Positions 5,553 to 12,026 of a stretch of DNA of 12,026 bases are shown here, one piece after another. Each line of letters starts with the position of its first letter. Positions within the stretch are counted from its first letter, which is position 1. The notes beneath the pieces are model-generated. The model did no database searches, was not told the origin of the DNA, and was given only the letters and a program-made list of their open reading frames with translations. Position numbers and translations under genes: made by a program. This DNA is from Dehalococcoidales bacterium (GTDB taxonomy: Bacteria; Chloroflexota; Dehalococcoidia; E44-bin15), in assembly GCA_012974295.1 (NCBI GenBank), contig JAAXQM010000030.1:1-12026 (forward strand), read 5' to 3'.

Positions 5553-7862
5553 CTAACAGCCAAGTAACGTTTCGAGGATAACTTTTGCTGCACCCTTATC
5601 CAGTGGCTCGTTATTGTTTCCACACTTAGGTGATTGGATGCAGCTGGGACATCCGCTCTCGCAGGGGCATCCTGAGATCGCCTGTAAAGTTACCAGCCAT
5701 AATTCATCTATTATTTCGAAGCCTTTCTCGGTAATACCAATGCCTCCGGGATAGGCATCGTAGATGAATATTTGGGCACTGCCCGTGTCGTCATGAGCCG
5801 GCGTAGAAAGGCCACCGATATCGTTTCTATCACAGAGCGCAAACAGCGGTAACAGGGCAATAGCAGCGTGCTCTGTAGCATGAAGACCCCCGGCGAGATC
5901 AAGCCCCCTTGTGACAAGCTGCATAATAATATGCTGCGGGATATCGAACCACAAACCAATAGTGGAAAAGGTCTGCGACGGCAGGTCAAGAGGCTCCTCC
6001 CCGATAACCTCTTCGGTCAATTGCCTAAGCTTCTTGAAGCCCACCACTGTCGTGGTCACTGACACCTCACCCAGATGAACGCGCACCCCCCCAAGCTGTT
6101 TCTCAGTGTTCACCTTCGAGATCGATAGGTCTGTGATATCTTTAGTTTGGGTATAGTAATTGGAATCAATGGGGCAAGCATAGGCAGTACGTGATGGGAT
6201 GTCCAGTTTATCGATCAGGTAAGCTTCCCCCTGGTGAAGGTAGATGGCACCAGGGTGGATCTGGAAAAAAGCCACTGCCGCCTCGACCGTCTCCATCTCT
6301 TCATACCCCTGCGAAACGTCGACTAAAGTGTAGCGATCCGATGAGGCAGAGCGTATGTTTACCTCATTAGCAGGGTATTTCACGCGAGGTGAGGGATACC
6401 ACTTTCTTTGGCGATCCCTGATCAAGCCTTCAACCATGAGATCATCCCTTGCCTTAGCGAAGCCTGCGCCAAATATGTCACCATCTTTATCATCCAGCGG
6501 GCGCTCCCAGGCCGCGCATAGAAGATGGTGCTTCAAGATATAGGGGTTAGTCTGATTGATAAGCACATGTTCGCAGCTTCTACCGAAAAAGGCCTCAGGA
6601 TGCCGCATAAAATACTGGTCTAGGGGATTGTCCAGCGCGATAAGGAAGCTTAAGGACCTCTCCCCTCTCCTACCGCTCCTTCCTGCCTGCTGCCATGTAC
6701 TAGCAATGCTCCCAGGGTAGCCGGTGAGTATTGTTGCATCGAGGTTGCCAATATCAATCCCAATCTCTAAGGCCGTGGTCGCAACCACTCCTAAAAGCTC
6801 TCCATCGAAGAGCTGATGCTCAATCTGACGTCTCTCCTCAGGGAGGTAGCCAGCACGGTAAGGTTTTATTCTCTGTGCCAGCGCTGCACTCTCTTTAGCC
6901 AGCTGGTCCCTGGAATAAATATAGATAAGCTCGGTTAACTTTCGCGACCTGGCAAAGGTGATAGTTCGCTGACCACTACTCACCAGCTCCGTGAAGAGCA
7001 GGGTGGCCTCGGTATTTGCGCTACGCCTGGTAGCGCCTGCCTGATCGATAATCGGTGGATTCCATAAAACGAAATCCTTTCCTCCGTAAGGAGATCCATC
7101 CTCGTCGATCACTTCGAAAGGGAGTCCTACCATCTGCTCTATATACTCTCCGGGGTTAGCAATGGTGGCAGAGCAGCAGATAAACTGGGGGTTTGCCCCA
7201 TAAAGGGCGCATAACCGCCTCAAACGGCGCAGCACGTTGGCCACGTGAGAGCCAAAGACACCACGGTAGACATGGGCTTCATCTACTACCACATAACGAA
7301 GCTGGCGCAGGAACCTTGACCACGACTCATGGTGAGGCAGAATACCCAGGTGAAGCATATCGGGGTTGCTGAATACCAACCGCGCCAACCGCTTGATCTC
7401 GCCACGCTCCTGTGTTGGGGTATCACCATCGAAGATGGCACACTCCAGCCCGGAAAAACCAGGTAGTTGTGAGGACGGTTGGTGAAAATCGAAAAGCTCT
7501 CGAAGCCCCCGGAATTGATCCTGAGATAGCGCCTTGGTAGGGAAAAGATAAAGAGCACAACTCCTCTTTTCCCTCAATGCTGTATCCAGAATCGGGACAT
7601 TGTAGCAAAGTGTCTTGCCACTGGCCGATGGGGTAACTACAAAGGCATTCTTTCCCGATCGGACGACGTTTATCGCCTGCGCCTGATGGCTGTATAGGGG
7701 AATTAAATGAGCCGCCTCCATGTAGCTAAGGAGCGTGGGATGGAGGGGTTCCGCCAGTTCACCATAGCTGGGCTCGCGGCTGGCTATCTGAGCAACATGG
7801 GTAATTTGATTCTTATAGGATGGATGCTTTTGCAGGTGCTCCAGAAAGGCCACGGTTTCCAT
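5553..7862 (-). CDS. DEAH-box helicase with C-terminal cysteine cluster, MrfA/YprA/Hrq1 type
   Basis: A 769-residue superfamily 2 helicase. Core motifs run in order: YSHQ (57-60), Walker A TPSASGKT (77-84), PTKALSQDQ (108-116), DEAH (194-197), SAT (231-233), TFARSRK (299-305), VVATTALEIGIDIGN (356-370) and QQAGRSGRRG (388-397). The C-terminal part has the DUF1998/MZB features: YDAYPGGIGI, and the cysteines Cys732, Cys734, Cys738, Cys741 and Cys747 near the end. B. subtilis MrfA (YprA, about 750 residues) is a 3'-5' DNA helicase that helps remove mitomycin C damage; fungal Hrq1 is related. A DNA-repair role is therefore likely here. The partner exonuclease MrfB (YprB) is not next to it. The ATG at 7862 lies one base after the DUF503 stop (TAAAATG) without a clear ribosome site, so translational coupling is likely. 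The start and length agree with the family. Confidence 0.9.
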   Translation of the reverse strand: METVAFLEHLQKHPSYKNQITHVAQIASREPSYGELAEPLHPTLLSYMEAAHLIPLYSHQAQAINVVRSGKNAFVVTPSASGKTLCYNVPILDTALREKRSCALYLFPTKALSQDQFRGLRELFDFHQPSSQLPGFSGLECAIFDGDTPTQERGEIKRLARLVFSNPDMLHLGILPHHESWSRFLRQLRYVVVDEAHVYRGVFGSHVANVLRRLRRLCALYGANPQFICCSATIANPGEYIEQMVGLPFEVIDEDGSPYGGKDFVLWNPPIIDQAGATRRSANTEATLLFTELVSSGQRTITFARSRKLTELIYIYSRDQLAKESAALAQRIKPYRAGYLPEERRQIEHQLFDGELLGVVATTALEIGIDIGNLDATILTGYPGSIASTWQQAGRSGRRGERSLSFLIALDNPLDQYFMRHPEAFFGRSCEHVLINQTNPYILKHHLLCAAWERPLDDKDGDIFGAGFAKARDDLMVEGLIRDRQRKWYPSPRVKYPANEVNIRSASSDRYTLVDVSQGYEEMETVEAAVAFFQIHPGAIYLHQGEAYLIDKLDIPSRTAYACPIDSNYYTQTKDITDLSISKVNTEKQLGGVRVHLGEVSVTTTVVGFKKLRQLTEEVIGEEPLDLPSQTFSTIGLWFDIPQHIIMQLVTRGLDLAGGLHATEHAAIALLPLFALCDRNDIGGLSTPAHDDTGSAQIFIYDAYPGGIGITEKGFEIIDELWLVTLQAISGCPCESGCPSCIQSPKCGNNNEPLDKGAAKVILETLLGC

Positions 7863-7863
7863 T

Positions 7864-8157
7864 TTAAAATGCGTGGATTATCTCTATCTCGTAATCGAGC
7901 ATTTCCATATCAAGCTTGCTCTGCTGTATAAAATCAACCACCTTCGATAGCATCTCATTAGCATGCGGACCGCTGGAGCTGACGCAAGTTATTCCCAAAG
8001 TAAGAAGTTGCCACAGGTCCTGGTCATCGACTTCTGCAATAGAAACGTTGTATCTGTTTTTCACTCGCTCAATAATCGGCTTTGAGACCTGTCGCTTGCC
8101 TTTAAGGGAATGGTTCTCGGATAAGCGCATTCGGATCTTACATACACCAACATTCAT
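7864..8157 (-). CDS. DUF503 family protein (YlxP-like)
   Basis: A 97-residue protein with the full DUF503 pattern: an N-terminal strand MNVGVCKIRMRL, the SLKGKRQVSKPIIERVKNRY helix, then VSIAEVDDQDLWQLLTLGIT, the HANEMLSKVVDFI helix and DYEIEII at the end. The family is small, single-domain and widespread; YlxP of Bacillus is coded next to infB and rbfA and has a possible ribosome link, but its function is unknown. GGAGG stands just ahead of the ATG at 8157. It lies between a zinc-ribbon gene (70 bp upstream) and the helicase gene (1 bp downstream). The placement with a repair helicase rather than translation genes is unusual. Confidence 0.88.
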   Translation of the reverse strand: MNVGVCKIRMRLSENHSLKGKRQVSKPIIERVKNRYNVSIAEVDDQDLWQLLTLGITCVSSSGPHANEMLSKVVDFIQQSKLDMEMLDYEIEIIHAF

Positions 8158-8177
8158 TGAACCCTCCAGAATCGCAG

Positions 8178-8210
8178 AAGCCGAGACACGTATTAGAGGC
8201 GCCTCGGCTT
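8178..8210. other. Inverted repeat (8-bp arms) between zinc-ribbon and DUF503 genes
   Basis: AAGCCGAG at 8178-8185 and CTCGGCTT at 8203-8210 are perfect inverted arms around a 17-base loop. The intergenic RNA could fold here just ahead of the DUF503 ribosome site. No T run follows on either strand, so it is not a standard terminator; it may be an attenuator, a processing site or chance. Confidence 0.4.
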
Positions 8211-8227
8211 ATTAGCAGTGAAATAAT

Positions 8228-8512
8228 CTAGCGGCTACTTCTATTCTTGGAAAAGCATTCATTGCAGTAAACTGGTCGATCGCCCCTGGGCTCAAAGGGT
8301 ACCTCGCAATCCTGGCCGCACTGGGCGCAGACTGTAGGATGCATTATGCGAGACCCGCCAACACGACTTAGCTTCTTTTCTAAGCGACACTCTTTACATC
8401 GAGTGGGTTCACTCTCCAGCCCTCGCGACAGGTAAAACTCTTGTTCACCTGCAGTGAACGTGAACTTTTTGCCGCAATCACGACATACCAAATCCTTATC
8501 CTGGAAAGCCAT
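8228..8512 (-). CDS. Small double zinc-ribbon protein
   Basis: A 94-residue protein with two four-cysteine sites: Cys10-x2-Cys13 with Cys39-x2-Cys42, and Cys62-x2-Cys65 with Cys83-x2-Cys86 (a further Cys69 lies between). The first ribbon (DLVCRDCGKKFTFTAGEQEF, later EPTRCKECR) is the common probable zinc-binding domain; the second (VCAQCGQDCEVPFEPR, later PVYCNECF) is the type seen in short proteins of Chloroflexota and other environmental bacteria. The role is unknown; nucleic-acid or protein binding is likely. A strong AGGAGGG site precedes the ATG at 8512. It is the first gene of the group zinc ribbon, DUF503, helicase. I saw no convincing promoter upstream; a TACAAT on the minus strand near 8595-8600 has no matching -35. 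Confidence 0.87.
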   Translation of the reverse strand: MAFQDKDLVCRDCGKKFTFTAGEQEFYLSRGLESEPTRCKECRLEKKLSRVGGSRIMHPTVCAQCGQDCEVPFEPRGDRPVYCNECFSKNRSSR

Positions 8513-8520
8513 ACCGACCC

Positions 8521-8886
8521 TCCTTTATTAATTGCCTGTAGACCCTTTGTGATAAAGGTTCAATACCCTTTTTGCTGACTTGCTAGAATTTAATTGTACC
8601 GAAATACACATCTCACTCGCCCGTGCAGCGCTGTGATGCTGAAACGCCAAACCTATTTATACCTAAAATCAGTATATATAAGTAATTCGGCGAATGCAAT
8701 ATCTCTATAAAACAAGATCAATCAACCACCAAAGTCGCCCAATGCTGCGAGAATTATTAAAAATTCGGGGGGCATTTCACTCAGGCACCTCTGCCTACTT
8801 ACCATCAATTCTTACCCCAGACTACAAGCCGTTAACGTATTCGGGCCATACAATCTCTATGGAACGAAACCCGTTGCCCAATAGTC
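8521..8886. other. AT-rich intergenic region, no gene recognised
   Basis: This stretch separates the divergent zinc-ribbon operon and the stress-protein gene. A plus-strand frame of 68 codons (8694-8900) has no ribosome site, no recognisable domain and an unlikely composition, so I do not call it a gene. Parts of 8760-8880 look protein-like in more than one frame and may be the remains of an old gene, but nothing can be identified. No tRNA, array or strong hairpin is seen. Confidence 0.6.
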
Positions 8887-8916
8887 TTGACATGCAATAG
8901 GTAGACGTAATAACAT
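8887..8916 (+). promoter_or_regulatory. Predicted promoter for the tandem stress-protein gene
   Basis: A perfect -35 box TTGACA (8887-8892), an 18-bp spacer and TAACAT (4 of 6, 8911-8916). Transcription would start near 8923 and give a leader of about 50 bases. The -10 is weak, so this is a moderate prediction. Confidence 0.45.
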
Positions 8917-8975
8917 CACCATAGCAGTTGATACGGGAATTTCAATAATTAGTACTAGATGATTGGAGATTAATA

Positions 8976-9866
8976 ATGTACGAGAAAATACTTGTCCCCC
9001 TGGACGGATCGGATCTGGCTGAGATTGCCCTACCTTACGCAGAGGAGTTAGCGGGAGCCTTGGGTTGTGATATCACCCTGATACATGTATCTGAATCAGC
9101 AGATGAGAAATATGAAAACATGCACCAGTTGTACATTGAGAAAATTGTCGAGGCCACAATACAGGATGCCGAAAAGTTCCGAAAAAATAAGCGCGCTAAG
9201 AAAATCAAAGTAAGCTCAGTCCATCTTACGGGCCACGTTGCTGAGCAGATTGTGGACTATGCAGACAAGGAGAATATTGGCCTAATCGTGATGACAACGC
9301 ACGGCAGGTCCGGCATCAGACGATGGATACTGGGAAACGTGGCCGCCAAGGTGGTTAGGGCTACAGACAGGCCAATAGCACTTATCAGGGCCAAGGACAC
9401 ACCTCCCGAAGCGCGTGCGGAGCGTATAAATAAGATACTCGTTCCCCTGGATGGCTCAAAGGCAAGTGAAGTAGTAATTCCCCATGTGAGTGAGCTTGCC
9501 TCAAAGCTAAAAGCGGAAGTCGTCCTCTTCCAGGTAGTAGCACCTTCCTACTTCGTTTACGCCATACCGGGAGAGGCTGTCCTGCAGCCACATAGCCCGG
9601 AGGATTTGCAGAATATGATAGAAAATTCCAAATTATACCTGGATAAAGTGGGTGCCGAATTTAGGGACAAAGGAATCGAAACTACATCCGAGGTTGGAAT
9701 CGGAGGCCCGGCCGAAGAAATTATCAGGATTGCTGATGAAATACAGGTCGACATGGTAGCTATGTCAACACATGGGCATTCAAGTATTAGTCTTTGGGCA
9801 TTCGGGAGCAACGCAGACAAAGTTTTACATGCAGGGGATACTCCCGTCCTGCTGGTGAGAACATAA
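8976..9866 (+). CDS. Tandem universal stress protein (two UspA domains)
   Basis: A 296-residue cytoplasmic protein made of two UspA domains of about 140-150 residues. Each starts with the typical strand (KILVPLDGSDLAEIALPYAE at 4-23, KILVPLDGSKASE from about 152) and ends with the nucleotide-loop region. The first loop reads TTHGRSGIRRWILGN and the second STHGHSSISLWAFGS. Against the usual G-x2-G-x9-G-(S/T) pattern of ATP-binding members, the first glycine is replaced in both (Thr and Ser), and the first domain also has Asn in place of the final Ser/Thr; ATP binding is thus uncertain, better in domain 2. The ATG at 8976 follows TTGGAG at good distance. It appears to be a single-gene unit with its own promoter. 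The family responds to starvation, oxidative or other stress. Confidence 0.92.
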   Translation: MYEKILVPLDGSDLAEIALPYAEELAGALGCDITLIHVSESADEKYENMHQLYIEKIVEATIQDAEKFRKNKRAKKIKVSSVHLTGHVAEQIVDYADKENIGLIVMTTHGRSGIRRWILGNVAAKVVRATDRPIALIRAKDTPPEARAERINKILVPLDGSKASEVVIPHVSELASKLKAEVVLFQVVAPSYFVYAIPGEAVLQPHSPEDLQNMIENSKLYLDKVGAEFRDKGIETTSEVGIGGPAEEIIRIADEIQVDMVAMSTHGHSSISLWAFGSNADKVLHAGDTPVLLVRT

Positions 9867-10059
9867 AGCGCCACCCCATCTTGGTAAAGCGAACTCCTCA
9901 TATCCCGGGGTATAATAGCAATCCTGTTCCCGGCCAAGTACTGTCTTACTCTGCAATTTTTCATAGATTATCTCATACATAAAACCTTTCTTGTACTGAA
10001 GTTCCCATTCACGATAGAGATTGATCAGCATATACTAATATGCTTCGAGTATATATAGT
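9867..10059. other. Intergenic region behind the stress-protein gene
   Basis: It holds a perfect TATAAT at 9911-9916 without a matching -35 box and with no gene right behind it on the plus strand. It also holds the inverted repeat at 10027-10044. A minus-strand frame of 68 codons (9825-10031) starts inside that palindrome, overlaps the stress gene by 42 bp and has no ribosome site; I leave it uncalled. No terminator is obvious. Confidence 0.5.
10027..10044. promoter_or_regulatory. Perfect inverted repeat AGCATAT-ACTA-ATATGCT
   Basis: Two 7-bp arms around four bases form an AT-rich dyad typical in size of a dimeric repressor site, 16 bp ahead of repeat copy 3. No nearby regulator gene is seen. 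It could also be a weak hairpin. Confidence 0.35.
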
Positions 10060-10180
10060 GAGACCCTTGAAAAAGTGATGCACGATACTTCTTGCCTATG
10101 GCTCGTTGGTGTCCCCCAACTTTTAAAGCCCCCCAAGATTGGGGGATTAGGGGGTTGATTGAGACTATTTCAGTAGTCTC
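10060..10180 (+). repeat. Dispersed hairpin repeat, copy 3 (about 121 bp)
   Basis: The third copy, between the stress-protein and uvrA genes. It has the core CCCCCCAAGATTGGGGGATT, AGGGGGTTGATTGAGAC and the end TATTTCAGTAGTCTC. It shows the inverted ends best: GAGACCCTTGAAAAAGT at the left matches the reverse complement of the right end (GAGACTACTGAAATAGT) at 13 of 17 positions. The first hairpin differs from copies 1 and 2 (GTTGG and CCAAC arms in place of the G5/C5 arms), so this copy has diverged there while the core has not. Confidence 0.8.
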
Positions 10181-10341
10181 CAATTATTGCGCTTCAGCAT
10201 TTTCCCATGTTTAGAATCCAGTTCAATGATTTGGGGTAGGTTTTCCGCTGTCGTTTGCCGCCATCGCAAAGACCCTCGATAGTAGATACCCACGTGCTCT
10301 CACATTAGATAGTTGCACTCCTTTCCAGATCTATAGCACGC
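10181..10341. other. Intergenic region between repeat copy 3 and the uvrA promoter
   Basis: No ORF, RNA gene or repeat was recognised in this 160-bp stretch. No LexA-type box was recognised by eye ahead of uvrA, although the motif differs between phyla. Confidence 0.5.
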
Positions 10342-10370
10342 TTGTTTGACTTTTTACCCCATGTTACAAT
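10342..10370 (+). promoter_or_regulatory. Predicted extended -10 promoter for uvrA
   Basis: TACAAT (5 of 6, 10365-10370) is preceded by TG one base upstream (TGTTACAAT), an extended -10. At 17 bp lies TTGTTT (10342-10347), a weak -35; a better box, TTGACT (10346-10351), is only 13 bp away. Transcription would start near 10377, about 32 bases ahead of the ATG. Confidence 0.5.
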
Positions 10371-10408
10371 GAAAAGTTACCAAATGTATTATCAATAGAG
10401 CAGTATTT

Positions 10409-12026
10409 ATGCCACTGGATACAATTTTCGTTAAAGGAGCCCGAGAGCATAACCTGAAGAATATCGACGTCGCCATCCCCAGGGATAAGCTGGTGGTGAT
10501 CACAGGTGTCTCAGGCTCAGGGAAGAGCTCTCTAGCCTTTGATACCATTTATGCCGAGGGGCAACGCCGTTATGTAGAATCACTCTCCGCCTATGCCCGT
10601 CAGTTCCTCGGTCGCATGGAGAAACCCGATGTGGACTATATCGAGGGGCTCAGTCCGGCAATCTCTATCGATCAGAAAGGGCCAAGCAGAAATCCGCGTT
10701 CCACGGTAGGTACAGTAACCGAAGTATATGACTATCTGAGGCTGCTTTTTGCTCGAGTGGGTCACCCCCACTGTCCCAATTGCGGAAGAGAGATCTCCCA
10801 GCAGACGTTACAACAGATCGTCGATGCTCTGCTGAAACTTCCCACTAAGGATTCAATAATAATCATGGCTCCCTTAATCAAGGACCGTAAGGGAGAGCAT
10901 CAGGGGGTATTTGACGACCTGAGAAAAGCAGGTTATGTGCGGGTAAGGGTCGATGGCAATATATATGACCTCGCTGAGGATTTCGATCTGGATAGATACA
11001 AACAGCATACCATTGAAGCAGTGGTTGATAGGCTTATCATCGAGGGCAATGACCAAAGAAGTCGCATCGCCGATTCCGTGGAAACAGCCCTCAAGCTGGG
11101 AGGCGGGGTGGTGCTGGTCAAAGTTATCGATGCAGAGGAGTTACTCTTTTCAGAACACTTTGCCTGTGTGCACTGTGGAATAAGCCTGGGTGAGATCGAA
11201 CCCCGTACCTTCAGCTTTAATAGTCCTCACGGTGCCTGCCACTCCTGCACCGGGCTTGGAGTCAAGATGGAGATCGACCCCGAATTGGTCTTTCCCAACA
11301 AGAAGCTATCAATTGCTGAAGGGGCAATCCGGCCATGGACCCGAGCAAGCTCCATGAGCCCTTGGTATACAAGCATGCTGGATTCCATAGCCCGTAAATA
11401 CGGATTCTCTATTGATATACCGGTTAAGAACCTGACTCCTGAACAACTTAATATTGTCCTCTACGGCAGTGGCAGCCAGTTAGTGACATTGAAGCATGAG
11501 ACACAGCTCGGGCGAACCTACCAGTATGACAGCACATTCGAGGGGGTGATTCCTAACCTTGAGCGGCGTTTCCGCGAGACCGAGTCCGAATATATACGTA
11601 CTGAAATAGAGCGTTATATGACATCGAATCCTTGCCCTGCCTGTCAGGGGCAGCGACTCAAAGCCGAATCCTTGGCGGTAACCATTGGTAATGAAAACAT
11701 CGCTCAGGTGAGTGCCATGTCAATTAATCAGGCATTGACATGGCTCGGAAAGCTCAGCGGTGATAGTAAGGTGGAGCCACTACTCAGTGAGCGCGAATCA
11801 CTCATCGGCCACCAGATCCTCAAGGAAATCAGCTCCCGCCTTGGCTTCTTGAAAGACGTAGGGCTTGATTATCTCGCTATCGACCGTGGATCAAGCACAC
11901 TCTCTGGTGGTGAGGCACAGCGCATTCGTCTGGCTACCCAGATTGGAAGCGGACTTATGGGCGTACTCTATATATGCGACGAGCCTACAGTCGGACTCCA
12001 TCCCGCTGACGACCATCGCCTTATCG
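10409..12026 (+). CDS. uvrA: Excinuclease ABC subunit UvrA (5' part)
   Basis: The first 539 codons of a protein normally about 940 residues long; the rest is beyond the window. UvrA is the damage-sensing ATPase of nucleotide excision repair and acts as a dimer with UvrB. Seen here: the opening GAREHNLKNIDVAIP (10-24), Walker A GVSGSGKS (33-40), YVESLSAYARQFLGRM, a first zinc-type pair at Cys122 and Cys125, the zinc module Cys253-x2-Cys256 with Cys277-x2-Cys280, the ABC signature LSGGEAQRIRLA (498-509) and Walker B with Asp524-Glu525-Pro526. The family's usual LDEPSIGLH reads CDEPTVGLH here, a conservative variant. The zinc cysteines sit at the same residue numbers as in E. coli UvrA, which supports ATG 10409 as start even though only a weak purine stretch precedes it. 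The frame is open throughout. It stands alone behind its own promoter. Confidence 0.96.
   Translation, partial: MPLDTIFVKGAREHNLKNIDVAIPRDKLVVITGVSGSGKSSLAFDTIYAEGQRRYVESLSAYARQFLGRMEKPDVDYIEGLSPAISIDQKGPSRNPRSTVGTVTEVYDYLRLLFARVGHPHCPNCGREISQQTLQQIVDALLKLPTKDSIIIMAPLIKDRKGEHQGVFDDLRKAGYVRVRVDGNIYDLAEDFDLDRYKQHTIEAVVDRLIIEGNDQRSRIADSVETALKLGGGVVLVKVIDAEELLFSEHFACVHCGISLGEIEPRTFSFNSPHGACHSCTGLGVKMEIDPELVFPNKKLSIAEGAIRPWTRASSMSPWYTSMLDSIARKYGFSIDIPVKNLTPEQLNIVLYGSGSQLVTLKHETQLGRTYQYDSTFEGVIPNLERRFRETESEYIRTEIERYMTSNPCPACQGQRLKAESLAVTIGNENIAQVSAMSINQALTWLGKLSGDSKVEPLLSERESLIGHQILKEISSRLGFLKDVGLDYLAIDRGSSTLSGGEAQRIRLATQIGSGLMGVLYICDEPTVGLHPADDHRLI

Noticed and set aside
8181..8212. Rho-independent terminator at the 8-bp inverted repeat
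   Set aside because: There is no T run after the stem on either strand and the loop is long.
8694..8900. Plus-strand open frame of 68 codons ahead of the stress gene
   Set aside because: No ribosome site, no domain, and it covers the best -35 box of the next gene.
9911..9916. Promoter at the perfect TATAAT behind the stress gene
   Set aside because: No -35 box at 15-19 bp and no gene directly downstream on that strand.
9557..9964. Minus-strand open frame of 135 codons
   Set aside because: It is almost wholly antisense to the second UspA domain; composition is that of a shadow frame.
9825..10031. Minus-strand open frame of 68 codons
   Set aside because: Part of it reads like protein, but it has no ribosome site, an in-frame stop two codons ahead, a tail antisense to the stress gene and no known family. 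It is mentioned only as an observation.
11970..12000. Damaged Walker B in UvrA (CDEPTVGLH in place of LDEPSIGLH)
   Set aside because: The Asp-Glu pair is intact and the changes are conservative; this is family variation, not loss of function.

Overview
The window is about 12 kb of bacterial chromosome with roughly balanced base composition. Genes are tightly packed, GTG and TTG starts are frequent, and there is no tRNA, rRNA, CRISPR array or recognisable transposase gene. The gene set (COG1900/NIL-ferredoxin/COG2122 sulfur genes, Mut7-C protein, tandem universal stress protein, small zinc-ribbon protein, UvrA with a CDEPTVGLH Walker B) fits an anaerobic bacterium, most likely a Chloroflexota lineage near Dehalococcoidia. 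That placement is an inference from gene content; no marker in the window proves it.

Layout. (1) 1-2139, plus strand: the end of a COG1900/DUF39 protein, a NIL-domain 2[4Fe-4S] ferredoxin, a COG2122/UPF0280 ApbE-like protein and CutA. The first three are the set known from methanogens for sulfide-dependent homocysteine synthesis. (2) 2240-5299, minus strand: CorA, a COG1738 queuosine-precursor transporter, a metallo-beta-lactamase-fold phosphodiesterase, a short ORF and a Mut7-C PIN-like/zinc-ribbon protein, read in that order from a plausible promoter at 5321-5348. (3) 5553-8512, minus strand: a double zinc-ribbon protein, a DUF503 protein and a DEAH helicase with a C-terminal cysteine cluster (MrfA/YprA/Hrq1 type), probably one operon. 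(4) 8976-9866, plus strand: a tandem universal stress protein behind a good -35 box. (5) 10409 to the window end, plus strand: the first 539 codons of uvrA behind an extended -10 promoter.

The most unusual feature is an approximately 120-bp intergenic repeat present three times (about 455-573, 5424-5546 and 10060-10180), always in the same orientation. It has a nearly invariant core that forms strong hairpins and imperfect inverted ends, so it resembles a non-autonomous mobile element (MITE-like). One copy sits inside the sulfur gene cluster, one lies directly behind the helicase where it may act as a terminator, and one lies ahead of uvrA. A second point worth checking is the short ORF at 2698-2808, whose stop overlaps the only usual start codon of the Mut7-C gene. 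It may be a coupled small protein or the displaced N-terminus of Mut7-C.
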